The position numbers were made by a program, and so were the translations under genes. From assembly GCF_001544795.2 (NCBI RefSeq), contig NZ_FCOI02000010.1, forward strand, positions 167,150 through 231,149: DNA of 64,000 nucleotides, in the 5' to 3' direction. Source of the stretch: Caballeronia temeraria. Its GTDB lineage: Bacteria > Pseudomonadota > Gammaproteobacteria > Burkholderiales > Burkholderiaceae. This document shows positions 23,682 to 33,232 of this stretch, in pieces (the stretch's first letter is position 1; every line of letters starts with the position of its first letter). The notes beneath the pieces are model-generated. The model had not been told where the DNA came from. It saw nothing but the letters and a program-made list of their open reading frames with translations, and did not search any database.

Positions 23682-26612
23682 ATGGAACACGGCGCTCGTA
23701 CCCAGAACGAGAAGCTCGATGTCAAGACCACGACGTGCTACATGTGCGCGTGCCGCTGCGGCATCCGCGTACATCTGCGCGACGGCGAAGTCAGATACAT
23801 CGACGGCAATCCGAACCATCCGCTCAATCAAGGCGTGATCTGCGCGAAAGGCGCGTCGGGCATCATGAAGCAGTATTCGCCCGCACGCCTCACGCAGCCG
23901 CTGATGCGAAAACCCGGCGCGCTGCGCGGCGAAGCGCAGTTCGAGCCGGTCTCATGGGAGGTCGCGCTCGATACGCTCGAAAAGCGCCTCGCCCACCTTC
24001 GCGCCACCGATCCGAAAAAGTTCGCGCTCTTCACGGGCCGCGACCAGATGCAGGCGCTGACGGGCCTCTTCGCGAAGAACTTTGGTACGCCTAACTATGC
24101 GGCGCACGGCGGCTTTTGCTCGGCGAACATGGCCGCGGGCATGATCTATACGATGGGCGGCTCGTTCTGGGAATTCGGCGGCCCGGATCTGGACCGCGCG
24201 AAGCTCTTCTTCATGATCGGCACGGCGGAGGATCATCACTCGAATCCGCTCAAGATCGCGTTATCGAAATTCAAGCGCGCGGGCGGGCGCTTCATCGCGA
24301 TCAATCCGATCCGCACGGGCTACGCGGCCATCGCCGATGAATGGGTGCCGATTCGCCCCGGCACCGACGGCGCGCTCTTCATGGCGCTGATCCACGAGCT
24401 GATCGCCGCCGACGCCTACGATCACGAGTTCGTCACGCGCTACACGAACGCGGCCGAACTGCTCGACATGAACGAAGCGAGCGACACCTTCGGCCTTTTC
24501 GTGAAAGACGAAAGCGCGCCCGAGTCGAACCCGCTCTTTCCGCAGAATCATCTGTGGTGGGATACGAAGAGCAATCGCGCGGTCGCGCATCATGCCGACG
24601 ACGCCGAGCCCGCGCTCGATGGCCGCTATACGCTCGACGACGGCACGCCCGTCGCGCCGTCCTTCGCGTTGCTGCGCGAGCAAGTCGCATCGTGCACGCC
24701 GGAATGGGCCGCCGACATCACCGGCATTCCCGCCGCGACGATCAAGCGCCTCGCCGCCGAAATGATCCAGGCGAGCCGCGATCACAAGATCACGCTGCCG
24801 ATTCAATGGACCGATTGCTGGGGCAAGAAGCACGACACGGTGACCGGCAACCCGATCGCCTTTCACGCGATGCGCGGTCTCGCCGCCCACTCGAACGGCT
24901 TCCAGTCGATCCGCGCGCTCGCCGTGCTGATGTCGCTGCTCGGCACGATCGACCGTCCGGGCGGCTTCCGTCACAAGTCGCCGTTCCCGCGCGCGGTACC
25001 GCCGTCGGCGAAACCGCCGAATCATCCCGATCAGGTGAAACCAAACACGCCGCTCGCGAACGGTCCGCTCGGCTGGCCCGCTGCGCCCAGCGATCTCTTC
25101 ATCCACGACGACGGCACGCCCGTACGCATCGACAAGGCGTTCTCGTGGGAGTATCCGCTCGCGGTGCACGGCGTGATGCACAGCGTCATCACGAACGCGT
25201 GGCGCGGCGATCCGTACACCATCGACACGTTGATGATCTTCATGGCCAACATGGCGTGGAATTCGTCGATGAACACGATGGAAGTGCGCAAGATGCTCGC
25301 CGACAAGCACGAAAGCGGCGAGTACAAGATTCCGTTCATCGTCGTGTGCGACGCGTTTCAGTCGGAGATGACCGCGTTCGCCGATCTCATCCTGCCCGAC
25401 ACGACGTATCTCGAACGCCACGACGCGATGTCCATGCTCGATCGCCCGATCTCCGAGTTCGACGGTCCCGTCGATTCGGTGCGCGTGCCGGTCGTGCCGC
25501 GCACGGGCGAATGCCGGCCGTTTCAGGAAGTGCTCGTCGAACTCGGCAGCCGCCTCAAGCTGCCCGCGTTCACGACGCCCGAAGGCACGCGCAAGTATCG
25601 CGATTATCCGGACTTCATCGTCAATCATCAGACCGCGCCGGGATCGGGCGTCGGCTTTCTGATCGGCTGGCGCGGCAAGGACGGCAAGGATGCGCTCGTC
25701 GGCGAACCGAATCCGAACCAATGGGAAGAGTACGCAAAGCACGATTGCGTCTATCACTACACGCTGCCCGAAGAACTGCAATACATGCGCGGCCAGAACG
25801 GTCCGTATCTCCAGTTCGCGGTCGACAAGGGCTTTCGCAAGTTCAACGAGCCGATCCTGATTCAGCTCTATTCCGATGTGATGCAGAAGTTCCGCCTCGC
25901 CGCGCAGGGACGCACGAAAGGCCGGCAGCCGCCGGACCATCTGCGTGCGCGTATCGAGCAGTATTTCGATCCGCTGCCATTCTGGTATGCGCCGCTCGAA
26001 CTCGATACGACGAATCTCACGCAATATCCGCTCGCAGCCGTTACGCAGCGCCCGATGGCGATGTATCACTCGTGGGACTCGCAGAATGCGTGGCTGCGGC
26101 AGATTCACGGCGAAAACATGCTTTACATGAATCCGCGCATGGCGAAGGCGAACGGCATCGAGGATGGCGGCTGGATCTACGTCGAATCGCAATGGGGCAA
26201 GGTGCGCTGCATGGCGCGCTATAGCGAAGCGGTCGAGCCGGGCACGGTGTGGACGTGGAACGCGATCGGCAAGGCGTCGGGCGCGTGGAGCCTCGGTCCC
26301 GACGCGAACGAATCGCAGCGCGGCTTCCTGCTCAATCACCTCATCACCGACGAGCTTCCGGCGTCCGCGCGCGAAGGCATGCGCGTCTCGAACTCCGATC
26401 CGATCACCGGACAAGCCGCGTGGTACGACGTGCGCGTGCGCGTCTATCCCGCTGAAAGCGACGCCGACCACACGCTGCCGCAATTCGCGCCGATGCAGCC
26501 ATCGCCCGGCATGACGGGATCGATACAACGCGTCGTGCAAACCTACTTCGCCGGACGCGGCGAGTTCGCCGCGCGTCTGCGCAACGTCATCAAGCGCGAC
26601 GCAAAAAACTGA
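23682..26612 (+). CDS. soeA: Molybdopterin oxidoreductase, SoeA-like sulfite dehydrogenase catalytic subunit
   Basis: A 976-residue Mo-bisPGD enzyme. An N-terminal [4Fe-4S] site has the spacing C19-x2-C22-x3-C26-x27-C54, and C146 in GGFCSANMAAG is the likely molybdenum ligand. The C-terminal MopB domain includes MYMNPRMAKANGIEDGG. There is no twin-arginine signal, so it faces the cytoplasm, as SoeA of Allochromatium does; length and partner sizes (976/239/312) also match SoeABC. AAGGAG precedes ATG 23682. Polysulfide or thiosulfate reductase is an alternative, but those usually have Tat signals. The yeiH neighbour favours sulfite oxidation. Confidence 0.75.
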   Translation: MEHGARTQNEKLDVKTTTCYMCACRCGIRVHLRDGEVRYIDGNPNHPLNQGVICAKGASGIMKQYSPARLTQPLMRKPGALRGEAQFEPVSWEVALDTLEKRLAHLRATDPKKFALFTGRDQMQALTGLFAKNFGTPNYAAHGGFCSANMAAGMIYTMGGSFWEFGGPDLDRAKLFFMIGTAEDHHSNPLKIALSKFKRAGGRFIAINPIRTGYAAIADEWVPIRPGTDGALFMALIHELIAADAYDHEFVTRYTNAAELLDMNEASDTFGLFVKDESAPESNPLFPQNHLWWDTKSNRAVAHHADDAEPALDGRYTLDDGTPVAPSFALLREQVASCTPEWAADITGIPAATIKRLAAEMIQASRDHKITLPIQWTDCWGKKHDTVTGNPIAFHAMRGLAAHSNGFQSIRALAVLMSLLGTIDRPGGFRHKSPFPRAVPPSAKPPNHPDQVKPNTPLANGPLGWPAAPSDLFIHDDGTPVRIDKAFSWEYPLAVHGVMHSVITNAWRGDPYTIDTLMIFMANMAWNSSMNTMEVRKMLADKHESGEYKIPFIVVCDAFQSEMTAFADLILPDTTYLERHDAMSMLDRPISEFDGPVDSVRVPVVPRTGECRPFQEVLVELGSRLKLPAFTTPEGTRKYRDYPDFIVNHQTAPGSGVGFLIGWRGKDGKDALVGEPNPNQWEEYAKHDCVYHYTLPEELQYMRGQNGPYLQFAVDKGFRKFNEPILIQLYSDVMQKFRLAAQGRTKGRQPPDHLRARIEQYFDPLPFWYAPLELDTTNLTQYPLAAVTQRPMAMYHSWDSQNAWLRQIHGENMLYMNPRMAKANGIEDGGWIYVESQWGKVRCMARYSEAVEPGTVWTWNAIGKASGAWSLGPDANESQRGFLLNHLITDELPASAREGMRVSNSDPITGQAAWYDVRVRVYPAESDADHTLPQFAPMQPSPGMTGSIQRVVQTYFAGRGEFAARLRNVIKRDAKN

Positions 26613-26623
26613 AGGAGACCAGC

Positions 26624-27343
26624 ATGACTCAAATGGCCCTCGTCATCGATCTGAACGTCTGCGTCGGATGCCACGCCTGCGTCACGAGTTGCAAGGAGTG
26701 GAACACGTCCGGCGAAGCAGGCAGTCTCGCGGATCAGCGACCCTACGACGCCGATCCGTCCGGCACCTTCTTCAACCGCGTGCAAACGTATGAAGCGGGC
26801 GAATTTCCGCTCGCCGATACGATCCACTTTCCGAAGTCGTGTCTGCACTGCGAAGACCCGCCGTGCGTGCCCGTCTGTCCGACCGGCGCGAGCTACAAGC
26901 GCAAGGAAGACGGACTCGTGCTCGTGGACTTCGACAAGTGCATCGGCTGCAAGTACTGCGCGTGGGCGTGTCCGTACGGCGCGCGCGAACTCGACGAAGA
27001 GCGCAAGGAGATGACCAAGTGCACGCTGTGTGCCGACCGCATCTACAACGAGGCGCTGCCCGAGCGCGATCGCAAGCCGGCGTGCGTGCTCGCGTGTCCG
27101 ACATCGGCGCGGCTTTTCGGCGATATCCACGATCCCGAGTCGGTCGTGTCGAAGGCGATCGAGGAGCGCGGCGGCTATCAGCTGATGCCCGAATGGGACA
27201 CGAAGCCCGCGAATCATTATTTGCCGCGTCGTCCTGTGAATTCATGCGGCAGCGGCGGCTCGTGCGGCTGTCAGTCAAAAGACGCCGATGCGCTCGACGC
27301 ACACGGCGACCTCAATCTCGCGTCGATGGCCGTGCGCGTCTGA
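26624..27343 (+). CDS. soeB: Four-cluster iron-sulfur electron-transfer subunit (SoeB-like)
   Basis: A 239-residue ferredoxin-type subunit of the DmsB/PsrB/SoeB group. Four cysteine sets are visible: CVGCHACVTSC near the N-terminus, CLHCEDPPCVPVCP, CIGCKYCAWACPYG, and CTLCADR plus CVLACP, enough for four [4Fe-4S] clusters. It would carry electrons from SoeA to the membrane subunit. The tail has a CGSGGSCGC cysteine cluster of unknown role. It begins 11 bp after soeA with GAAGGAG, and soeC follows after 18 bp. Confidence 0.88.
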   Translation: MTQMALVIDLNVCVGCHACVTSCKEWNTSGEAGSLADQRPYDADPSGTFFNRVQTYEAGEFPLADTIHFPKSCLHCEDPPCVPVCPTGASYKRKEDGLVLVDFDKCIGCKYCAWACPYGARELDEERKEMTKCTLCADRIYNEALPERDRKPACVLACPTSARLFGDIHDPESVVSKAIEERGGYQLMPEWDTKPANHYLPRRPVNSCGSGGSCGCQSKDADALDAHGDLNLASMAVRV

Positions 27344-27361
27344 CCTCATCGGAGATCGAAC

Positions 27362-28300
27362 ATGAAACCCGCGTTTTCCGTCGTGTTCCTCACGACATTG
27401 AGCGGCGCCGCGCAAGGCTTGCTGATCGCGCTCGTCGGCGTCGAAGTGTGCGCGAAGCTCGGTCTGATTGGCGCGCCCGCGCAGATGTTCTTCATCGTCG
27501 GCGCGGCGTTGTCGGTCGTGCTGGGCGGGCTCGGGCTGATCGCATCGTTCTTTCATCTCGGGCATCCCGAGCGCGCGTGGCGTGCCATCGCGATGTGGCG
27601 CACGTCGTGGCTCTCGCGCGAATGTCTGTGCCTGCCTGCGTTTCTCGGATGCGCTGCGGTGTATGGCGTCGCGCACTGGATCGGCACGCCGTGGTCGCTT
27701 GCCATCGGTTTGATCGGCGTGATCGCATCCGCGGCGCTCTTCGTCTGCACCGCGATGATCTACGCGTGCCTGCGCTTCCTGCAGGAATGGGCGACGCCGC
27801 TCACGATGGTCAACTTCGTGCTGCTCGGCTGCGCGTCGGGGTTCACGCTCGCGACGGCGTGCGCCGCGTGGCTCGCGCCATCGCTCGCGGCGGGTCTCGC
27901 CGCTTGCGCCTGCACGCTGACGCTCGCGGGTTGCGCGACGCGCGTCGCTGCGTTGCAGCGCAATGCGAAGCTGCGGCCGAAATCGACCGTGCAGAGCGCG
28001 ACGGGCATCAAGGGGCCGAACGTCGTGCAGAAGTCGCGCGGCTTCACAGCGGGCGCGTTCAATCTGCGCGAGTTCTTTCACGGACGATCGGCCGAAGCGA
28101 TCGCGCGCATCAAGTGGACGTTTCTCGTCGGCGCGTTCGCCGTGCCGTTCGTGCTGATGGTGCTCGGCATCGGAGCGCAGTCGGTCGCGCTGTTCTGCCT
28201 CGCGTGCGTCACGCAGTATCTCGGGCTCGTTGCCGAGCGATGGTTCTTCTTCGCCGAAGCACGGCATCCGCAGAACATTTACTACGCGCGCGCCTCGTAA
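27362..28300 (+). CDS. soeC: DmsC-family membrane anchor subunit (SoeC-like)
   Basis: A 312-residue protein with about eight membrane helices; FHLGHPERAWRAIAMWRTSWLSRE is the characteristic DmsC/SoeC segment and FLQEWATPLTMVNFVLLG follows. It anchors the SoeAB complex and passes electrons to quinone. A quinone-binding histidine is probably within the HLGHP motif, by family analogy. Last gene of yeiH-soeABC. Its TAA stop lies inside a hairpin (28292-28311) shared with the convergent gene. Confidence 0.83.
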   Translation: MKPAFSVVFLTTLSGAAQGLLIALVGVEVCAKLGLIGAPAQMFFIVGAALSVVLGGLGLIASFFHLGHPERAWRAIAMWRTSWLSRECLCLPAFLGCAAVYGVAHWIGTPWSLAIGLIGVIASAALFVCTAMIYACLRFLQEWATPLTMVNFVLLGCASGFTLATACAAWLAPSLAAGLAACACTLTLAGCATRVAALQRNAKLRPKSTVQSATGIKGPNVVQKSRGFTAGAFNLREFFHGRSAEAIARIKWTFLVGAFAVPFVLMVLGIGAQSVALFCLACVTQYLGLVAERWFFFAEARHPQNIYYARAS

Positions 28301-28311
28301 CGCGACGAGGC
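28292..28311. terminator. Bidirectional hairpin between soeC and the convergent PLP enzyme gene
   Basis: GCCTCGT (28292-28298) and ACGAGGC (28305-28311) form a seven-base stem around AACGCG, and flanking GCGC/GCGC can extend it. It overlaps the soeC stop codon and lies just past the end of the opposite gene. No T-tract follows, so termination is a guess from placement. Confidence 0.45.
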
Positions 28312-28322
28312 ACGCGCTTCGG

Positions 28323-29564
28323 TCATGCCGCGAGTTTCAGCGCCTGCTCGAAATCGGCGATGAGATCGTCGATATCCTCGATGCCCGCTGAAAGCCGCAG
28401 CATGCCGTCCGAAATGCCCATCGACTTGCGCACGTCGGGGCCGGCTTCGAAGAAGATCGTCGGCGCGACCGGAATGATCAGCGTGCGCGTGTCGCCGAGG
28501 CCGGTCGCCTTGACCGGCAATTTCAGCGCGTTGACGACGTCGATCATGCGATCCGCATTGCGCAACTCGAACGACAGCAGCCACGACGCGCCCTTGAACA
28601 GCGCCTGCGCGGTCTCGTATTGCGGATGACTCTTCAGCCCCGGATAGAACACGCGCCCGATGGCCTCGTGCTGCTCCAGAAACTGCGCGAGCGCGAGCGC
28701 GTTCTCGCTGCATTTGGCGACGCGCAGCGCGAGCGTTTCCGCGCCCATCGCGATGGAATGCGCCTGCTCCGACGACAGCGACGCGCCCATGTCGCGCAGC
28801 CCTTTCTTGCGGATTTGCAGAAGCCCCTGTTCCTTCGACGCGGACTTGCGATATTCGTCCGCGATGTTCGGATACGCGCTCCAGTCGAAGAGCCCCGTGT
28901 CCGTCACCGCGCCGCCGAGCGCCGCGCCATGACCCGCGATCGTCTTCGTCAACGAATTGACGACGAGACTCGCGCCGACCGCCTTCGGCCGGAACAGTGC
29001 CGGCGACGTGATCGTGTTGTCGACGACATACGCAAGCCCACGCTCGCGGCACAGCTCGCCGATGCCCTTGAGATCGGGAATCTGCGTGCCCGGATTCGCG
29101 ATGGTCTCGACGAACACCATGCGCGTATTCGGCTGGATGGCGTCGGCGACATTCGCGGCGGACGTGCCATCGACCATCGTTACTTCGATGCCGAGCGTGC
29201 GCAGCGTGCCGAACAGGCTATTCGTGTTGCCGAACACATAGCGGCTCGACACGATGTGATCGCCCGCGCGCAGCAAGGTGAGGAAAATGGCCGTGATGCC
29301 GGCCATGCCGGTGCTGAAACAGATCGATCCGATGCCGTCTTCGAGGCTCGTGATCTTGCGCTCGAGCGCGGCCGTGGTCGGCGTGCCCTGGCGCGCGTAG
29401 TTGAAGCCGCCCTTCTTCGTGCCCTGGAAGACGCCGATCAGATCTTCCACGCGCTCGAATCCGTACTGGACCGATGTGTGGATCGCCTGACGCACGCCGC
29501 CATGCTCGACGCCCACGGTTCTGTCGCCGTGAACGATGCCTGTGGTGAAGCCTTGCTTGTCCAT
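28323..29564 (-). CDS. Cys/Met-metabolism PLP enzyme (cystathionine gamma-synthase family)
   Basis: A 413-residue fold-type I PLP enzyme related to O-succinylhomoserine sulfhydrylase and cystathionine gamma-lyase. FSTGMAGITAIFLTLLRAGDHIV and YVVDNTITSPALF are substrate/cofactor loops; the PLP lysine is in NSLTKTIAGHG (about residue 205). GGAGAAGGG sits right before ATG 28323's partner start at 29564 (MDKQGFTTG), while the upstream frame is not conserved. Which sulfur reaction it runs cannot be told. Proximity to the sulfite module may be meaningful or accidental. Confidence 0.85.
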   Translation of the reverse strand: MDKQGFTTGIVHGDRTVGVEHGGVRQAIHTSVQYGFERVEDLIGVFQGTKKGGFNYARQGTPTTAALERKITSLEDGIGSICFSTGMAGITAIFLTLLRAGDHIVSSRYVFGNTNSLFGTLRTLGIEVTMVDGTSAANVADAIQPNTRMVFVETIANPGTQIPDLKGIGELCRERGLAYVVDNTITSPALFRPKAVGASLVVNSLTKTIAGHGAALGGAVTDTGLFDWSAYPNIADEYRKSASKEQGLLQIRKKGLRDMGASLSSEQAHSIAMGAETLALRVAKCSENALALAQFLEQHEAIGRVFYPGLKSHPQYETAQALFKGASWLLSFELRNADRMIDVVNALKLPVKATGLGDTRTLIIPVAPTIFFEAGPDVRKSMGISDGMLRLSAGIEDIDDLIADFEQALKLAA

Positions 29565-29755
29565 CCCTTCTCCGCTACGTCGAAAACGCAAAACATCGAT
29601 TTTGCACGATTCGCGGCGATTCATGGCATCGGCGCGAAACGGGAACGCGTGTTGCTCGCTCGCTTCTTCGTCCGCGCGTTTCATCGCACGCTGAAAACGC
29701 GCACACTCAACTGTCGCCGCACACGCGGCATGCCCCGACGAGGAGCCCCTTTCTC

Positions 29756-30490
29756 ATGGCTTACGAACTCCACTACTGGGACGGATTGCAAGGGCGCGGC
29801 GAATTCGTCCGGCTCGCGCTGGAAGATGCCGGCGCGGAATATATCGACGTCGCGCGCGAAACGAAGAAAAGCGGCCACGGCATGGACGCGATGATGAAAG
29901 TCCTGAACAGCAAGACGGAGCCGCAGATTCCCTTCGCGCCGCCGTTTCTGAAGGATGGCGAGCTGATCGTGCCGCACGTCGCCAACATTCTTCTGTATCT
30001 CGGGCCGAAGCTGAAACTCGCGCCGAAGGACGAAGGTCTGCGCTACGTCGCGCACGGCCTGCAACTGACGATCGCCGATTTCGTCACCGAAGTGCACGAC
30101 ACGCATCATCCGCTCGCGACCGATCTCTACTACGAAGACCAGAAGGACGCGGCGAAAATCCGCTCGCAGAGCTTTCTGGACAAGCGCGTGCCGAAATTCA
30201 TGAACTACTTCGAGCGCGTTCTGAAGCAGAATCCGCACGGCGACACGCAGATGGTCGGCGACACGACCACTTACGTCGATCTGTCCATCTTCCAGATCGT
30301 CGATGGCCTGCATTACGCCTTCCCGCGCGCGATGAAAAAGTTCGGCACGCAGTATCCGCGCGTCGCGGCGATTCACGACGCGGTGCTGCAACGGCCGAAC
30401 ATCGCCGCTTATGTCGATTCGGAACGGCGCATTCCGTTCAACGAGTCGGGCATCTTCAGACACTATCCCGAACTCGATCAGGACGCTTGA
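29756..30490 (+). CDS. Glutathione S-transferase
   Basis: A 244-residue GST. The N-terminal thioredoxin-like domain begins MAYELHYWDGLQGRGEFVRLALEDAGAEY, with Tyr7 as a candidate catalytic residue, and the glutathione loop FLKDGELIVPHVANILLYL (VPHVA in place of the usual IPQS-type pattern). The C-terminal helical domain runs from about 95 and includes TYVDLSIFQIVDGLHYAFP. This is closest to the sigma/mu-like GSTs. It overlaps the frame before the dkgB start and is probably co-transcribed with it (27 bp apart). Confidence 0.87.
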   Translation: MAYELHYWDGLQGRGEFVRLALEDAGAEYIDVARETKKSGHGMDAMMKVLNSKTEPQIPFAPPFLKDGELIVPHVANILLYLGPKLKLAPKDEGLRYVAHGLQLTIADFVTEVHDTHHPLATDLYYEDQKDAAKIRSQSFLDKRVPKFMNYFERVLKQNPHGDTQMVGDTTTYVDLSIFQIVDGLHYAFPRAMKKFGTQYPRVAAIHDAVLQRPNIAAYVDSERRIPFNESGIFRHYPELDQDA

Positions 30491-30516
30491 CACCTCAACG
30501 CCAACCAGGAGCCAGC

Positions 30517-31320
30517 ATGGTAGAAACGATTCCTTCATTCGGTCTGGGCACCTTTCGCGTCGATGCCGCAAAGACCACGAACGCCGTGAAAAGCGCATTG
30601 CAGATCGGCTATCGTCATATCGACACGGCGCAGTTCTACAACAACGAGGCGGCCGTCGGTCAGGGCGTGCGCGAATCGGGCGTGCCGCGCGACGACATCT
30701 GGGTGACGACGAAAGTCTGGTGGGAGCGGCTCTCGCGCGACGCGCTCATCGCGAGCCTGAAAGACAGTCACACGAAGCTCGATATCGGCACGATCGATCT
30801 CGCGCTCGTGCACTGGCCGTCGCCCAAAGGCGCGGTGCCGATCGCCGAAACGCTCGCGGCGATGCAGGAAGCGCAGAAGCTCGGGCTGATCCGCCATGTC
30901 GGCGTGTCGAATTTCACGGCGCCGCTGCTCGAGGAAGCGCTGAAAGCGCCGGGCGGCGAGCAGATCGTGACGAACCAGATCGAAGTGAGCCCGTTTCTCG
31001 CGAACCGCAAGCTCGTCGAGGCGACGCAGCAACTCGGCGTCAAGGTGACCGCGTACATGCCGCTCGGCGAAGGCCGCGCGCATAACGACCCGACGATCAA
31101 GGCGATCGCCGCGAGACACAACGCTTCGCCCGCGCAGGTGACGTTTGCGTGGCTCTTGTCGCGCGATATCGTGGTGCTGTCGGCATCGACGAATCCGGAG
31201 CATCAGAAGGCCAACTGGGACGCGCAGAAACTCAAGCTCGACGCCGACGACATCGCGAAGATCGACGCGCTCGACGAAGGCAAGCGCAACGCGAATCCGT
31301 CGTTCGCGCCGAAGTGGTGA
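30517..31320 (+). CDS. dkgB: 2,5-diketo-D-gluconate reductase B-like aldo/keto reductase
   Basis: A 267-residue aldo/keto reductase, a TIM barrel using NADPH. IGYRHIDTAQFYNNEAAVGQGVRESGV holds the Asp and Tyr of the catalytic tetrad, KVWW the Lys, and LALVHWPSP the His. VGVSNFTAPLLEEAL and the length match DkgB (YafB). It reduces 2,5-diketogluconate or, more broadly, methylglyoxal and related aldehydes. AGGAG precedes ATG 30517, so the frame upstream to 30487 is left out. It follows the GST gene, and an intrinsic terminator ends the pair. Confidence 0.9.
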   Translation: MVETIPSFGLGTFRVDAAKTTNAVKSALQIGYRHIDTAQFYNNEAAVGQGVRESGVPRDDIWVTTKVWWERLSRDALIASLKDSHTKLDIGTIDLALVHWPSPKGAVPIAETLAAMQEAQKLGLIRHVGVSNFTAPLLEEALKAPGGEQIVTNQIEVSPFLANRKLVEATQQLGVKVTAYMPLGEGRAHNDPTIKAIAARHNASPAQVTFAWLLSRDIVVLSASTNPEHQKANWDAQKLKLDADDIAKIDALDEGKRNANPSFAPKW

Positions 31321-31350
31321 CAACGCTTTGACGCGCGGCGCTTCCCACGC

Positions 31351-31384
31351 AGCCCGGCCACGCCTGAGCCGGGCTTTTTTTTGG
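31351..31384 (+). terminator. Rho-independent terminator after dkgB
   Basis: AGCCCGGC and GCCGGGCT pair around a short loop, followed by a run of eight or nine T residues, about 30 bp after the dkgB stop codon. Confidence 0.93.
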
Positions 31385-31495
31385 ATTTTCCAGCCGCGTT
31401 CGAGTGCGTTTCGACGTCCGCAGAGCCGCGCTGCAATGCTATCCTTGCGAGTCCCTTATTCCATTTGCTTCTAAGCTTTCCACGATTTCGCAAAA

Positions 31496-33232
31496 GTGCT
31501 CTCATTCCTGCTGAAGCTGCGCACGCGCGCCCAACGGCTCTTCCGTCTGTCGGACTCGCATACGATGCTCGTCTGGGCGGTCGTCGTCGGCGTGGCCGGC
31601 GCTTTCGCCACCTCCGTCTTTCGCGAAGGCATTCAGTTACTCCAGCATCTGCTGGGCAACCACTCGGAAGGTCTCGTTGCGCTCGCGCGCGATTTGCCCT
31701 GGCCGGTGCGCGTGTTGCTGCCGGCGGTGGGCGGGCTCATCGCGGGCGGCTGTCTGCTGATCGCCCGCAAGCGCGCCAGCAAGAATTCGAGCACGGACTA
31801 CATGGAAGCCGTGACCATCGGCGATGGCGTCGTGCCCGTCTGGCAAAGCGTATGGCGCAGCCTGTCGTCGCTCATCACCATTTCGAGCGGCGGCTCCATC
31901 GGCCGCGAAGGCTCGATGGTGCAACTCGCTGCGCTCGTGTCGTCGCTCATCGGCCGCTGGGTGCACTTCGATCCGCCGCGCCTGCGTCTGCTCGTCGCGT
32001 GCGGCGCGGCGGCCGGTATCACGTCGGCGTACAACGCGCCTATCGCCGGCGCGTTCTTCGTCACCGAACTCGTGCTCGGCTCGATGGCCATGGAAAGCTT
32101 CGGGCCGATCGTCGTTTCGTCGGTCGTCGCCAACATCACGATGCGCGAGTTCGCCGGCTACAAGCCGCCGTACGAGATGCCGGTGTTCCCGACCGTCACG
32201 GGCATCGAAGTGCTGCTCTTCGTCGTGCTCGGGCTGCTCTGCGGCGTGCTCGCGCCGCATTTCCTGCGGCTGCTCTCGGCATCGAAAAAGCGCTTCTCAA
32301 CCTTGCCGCTGCCCTTGCCCGTGCGCCTCGCGCTGGGCGGGCTGATCGTCGGCGTCATTTCGATCTGGTGGCCGGAGGTCTGGGGCAACGGCTACGAAGT
32401 CGTGAACTCGCTGCTGCACGAACCGTGGACCTGGACCGCGCTCCTGACCGTGCTCGTCTTCAAGATCATCGCGACGGCGGCCACCGCCGGCTCCGGCGCA
32501 GTAGGCGGTATCTTCACGCCGACGCTCTTCGTCGGGGCGGTGCTCGGGTGTCTCTACGGCATCGGCGTGCACGCGATCTGGCCGGACTCGACCTCCGCGC
32601 CGTTCGCCTACGCGATGGTCGGCATGGGTGCGTTTCTCGCCGCGGCCACGCACGCGCCGCTCATGGCGATCCTGATGATCTTCGAGATGACGCTGTCCTA
32701 TCAGGTCATGCTGCCGCTGATGGCCTCGTGCGTGATCGCGTATTTCATCGCGCGCACGTCCGAGCAGACGTCGATGTACGAAGTCACGCTGCGCCGCAAT
32801 CGCGAGGAGAAAGAGCGCCTGCGTCTCGCCGCCACGCAGATGCGCGAACTCGTCAAGCCCGCCGATACCGTCGTGCCGCTGTCCGCGAACGTGAAGGACA
32901 TGACGCGCGTGTTCCTCGAGTATCCGGTGAAGTATCTGTATGTCGTCGATGAAGCCGGGCGTTTTCAGGGCGTCGTCGCGCTGAAGAACATCACGTCCGA
33001 TCTGCTCGACGACAAGACCTGCGAGTCCAAGACCGCCGCGGATTATCTTCAGCCGCAATTCGACGTGCTCACGCCCGACATGTCGCTCGGCGAGGCGCTT
33101 CAGCATTTCCTGGCCTTCCAGGGCGAACGGCTGCCGGTGATCGAGAAAAAGACCCAGCCGCTGCTGCTCGGCGTCGTGTACAAAACCTCGCTTCTGGACG
33201 CATACTTCCGTTTGAACCCGACGTCGCGCTGA
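31496..33232 (+). CDS. ClC-type chloride channel/antiporter with C-terminal CBS domains
   Basis: A 578-residue ClC protein. SSGGSIGREGSMVQLAA (about 126-142) holds the gating-glutamate motif GREG, with Ser where many ClCs have Pro. AGSGAVGGIFTPTLFVGA is the second anion-binding loop, and MGMGAFLAAATHAPLMAI the third. About ten membrane helices end near residue 420; two CBS motifs follow (about 450-575), which commonly bind adenine nucleotides. The start is GTG 31496; ATG 31565 is a shorter alternative but would remove the first cytoplasmic helix. Stands alone between a terminator and a small-protein gene. Confidence 0.88.
   Translation: MLSFLLKLRTRAQRLFRLSDSHTMLVWAVVVGVAGAFATSVFREGIQLLQHLLGNHSEGLVALARDLPWPVRVLLPAVGGLIAGGCLLIARKRASKNSSTDYMEAVTIGDGVVPVWQSVWRSLSSLITISSGGSIGREGSMVQLAALVSSLIGRWVHFDPPRLRLLVACGAAAGITSAYNAPIAGAFFVTELVLGSMAMESFGPIVVSSVVANITMREFAGYKPPYEMPVFPTVTGIEVLLFVVLGLLCGVLAPHFLRLLSASKKRFSTLPLPLPVRLALGGLIVGVISIWWPEVWGNGYEVVNSLLHEPWTWTALLTVLVFKIIATAATAGSGAVGGIFTPTLFVGAVLGCLYGIGVHAIWPDSTSAPFAYAMVGMGAFLAAATHAPLMAILMIFEMTLSYQVMLPLMASCVIAYFIARTSEQTSMYEVTLRRNREEKERLRLAATQMRELVKPADTVVPLSANVKDMTRVFLEYPVKYLYVVDEAGRFQGVVALKNITSDLLDDKTCESKTAADYLQPQFDVLTPDMSLGEALQHFLAFQGERLPVIEKKTQPLLLGVVYKTSLLDAYFRLNPTSR

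Noticed and set aside
24261..26540. 759-codon open frame antisense to soeA
   Set aside because: Shadow of the molybdoenzyme gene, with biased composition and no recognisable domain.
23682..28300. Formate dehydrogenase, nitrate reductase or DMSO reductase operon
   Set aside because: No Tat signal, no selenocysteine-type motif and no NarJ/DmsD-like chaperone gene; yeiH linkage and subunit sizes fit SoeABC better.
30517..31320. dkgB as a member of the kgu pathway
   Set aside because: It is about 9 kb away on the other strand and grouped with a GST gene, so any link is metabolic at most.
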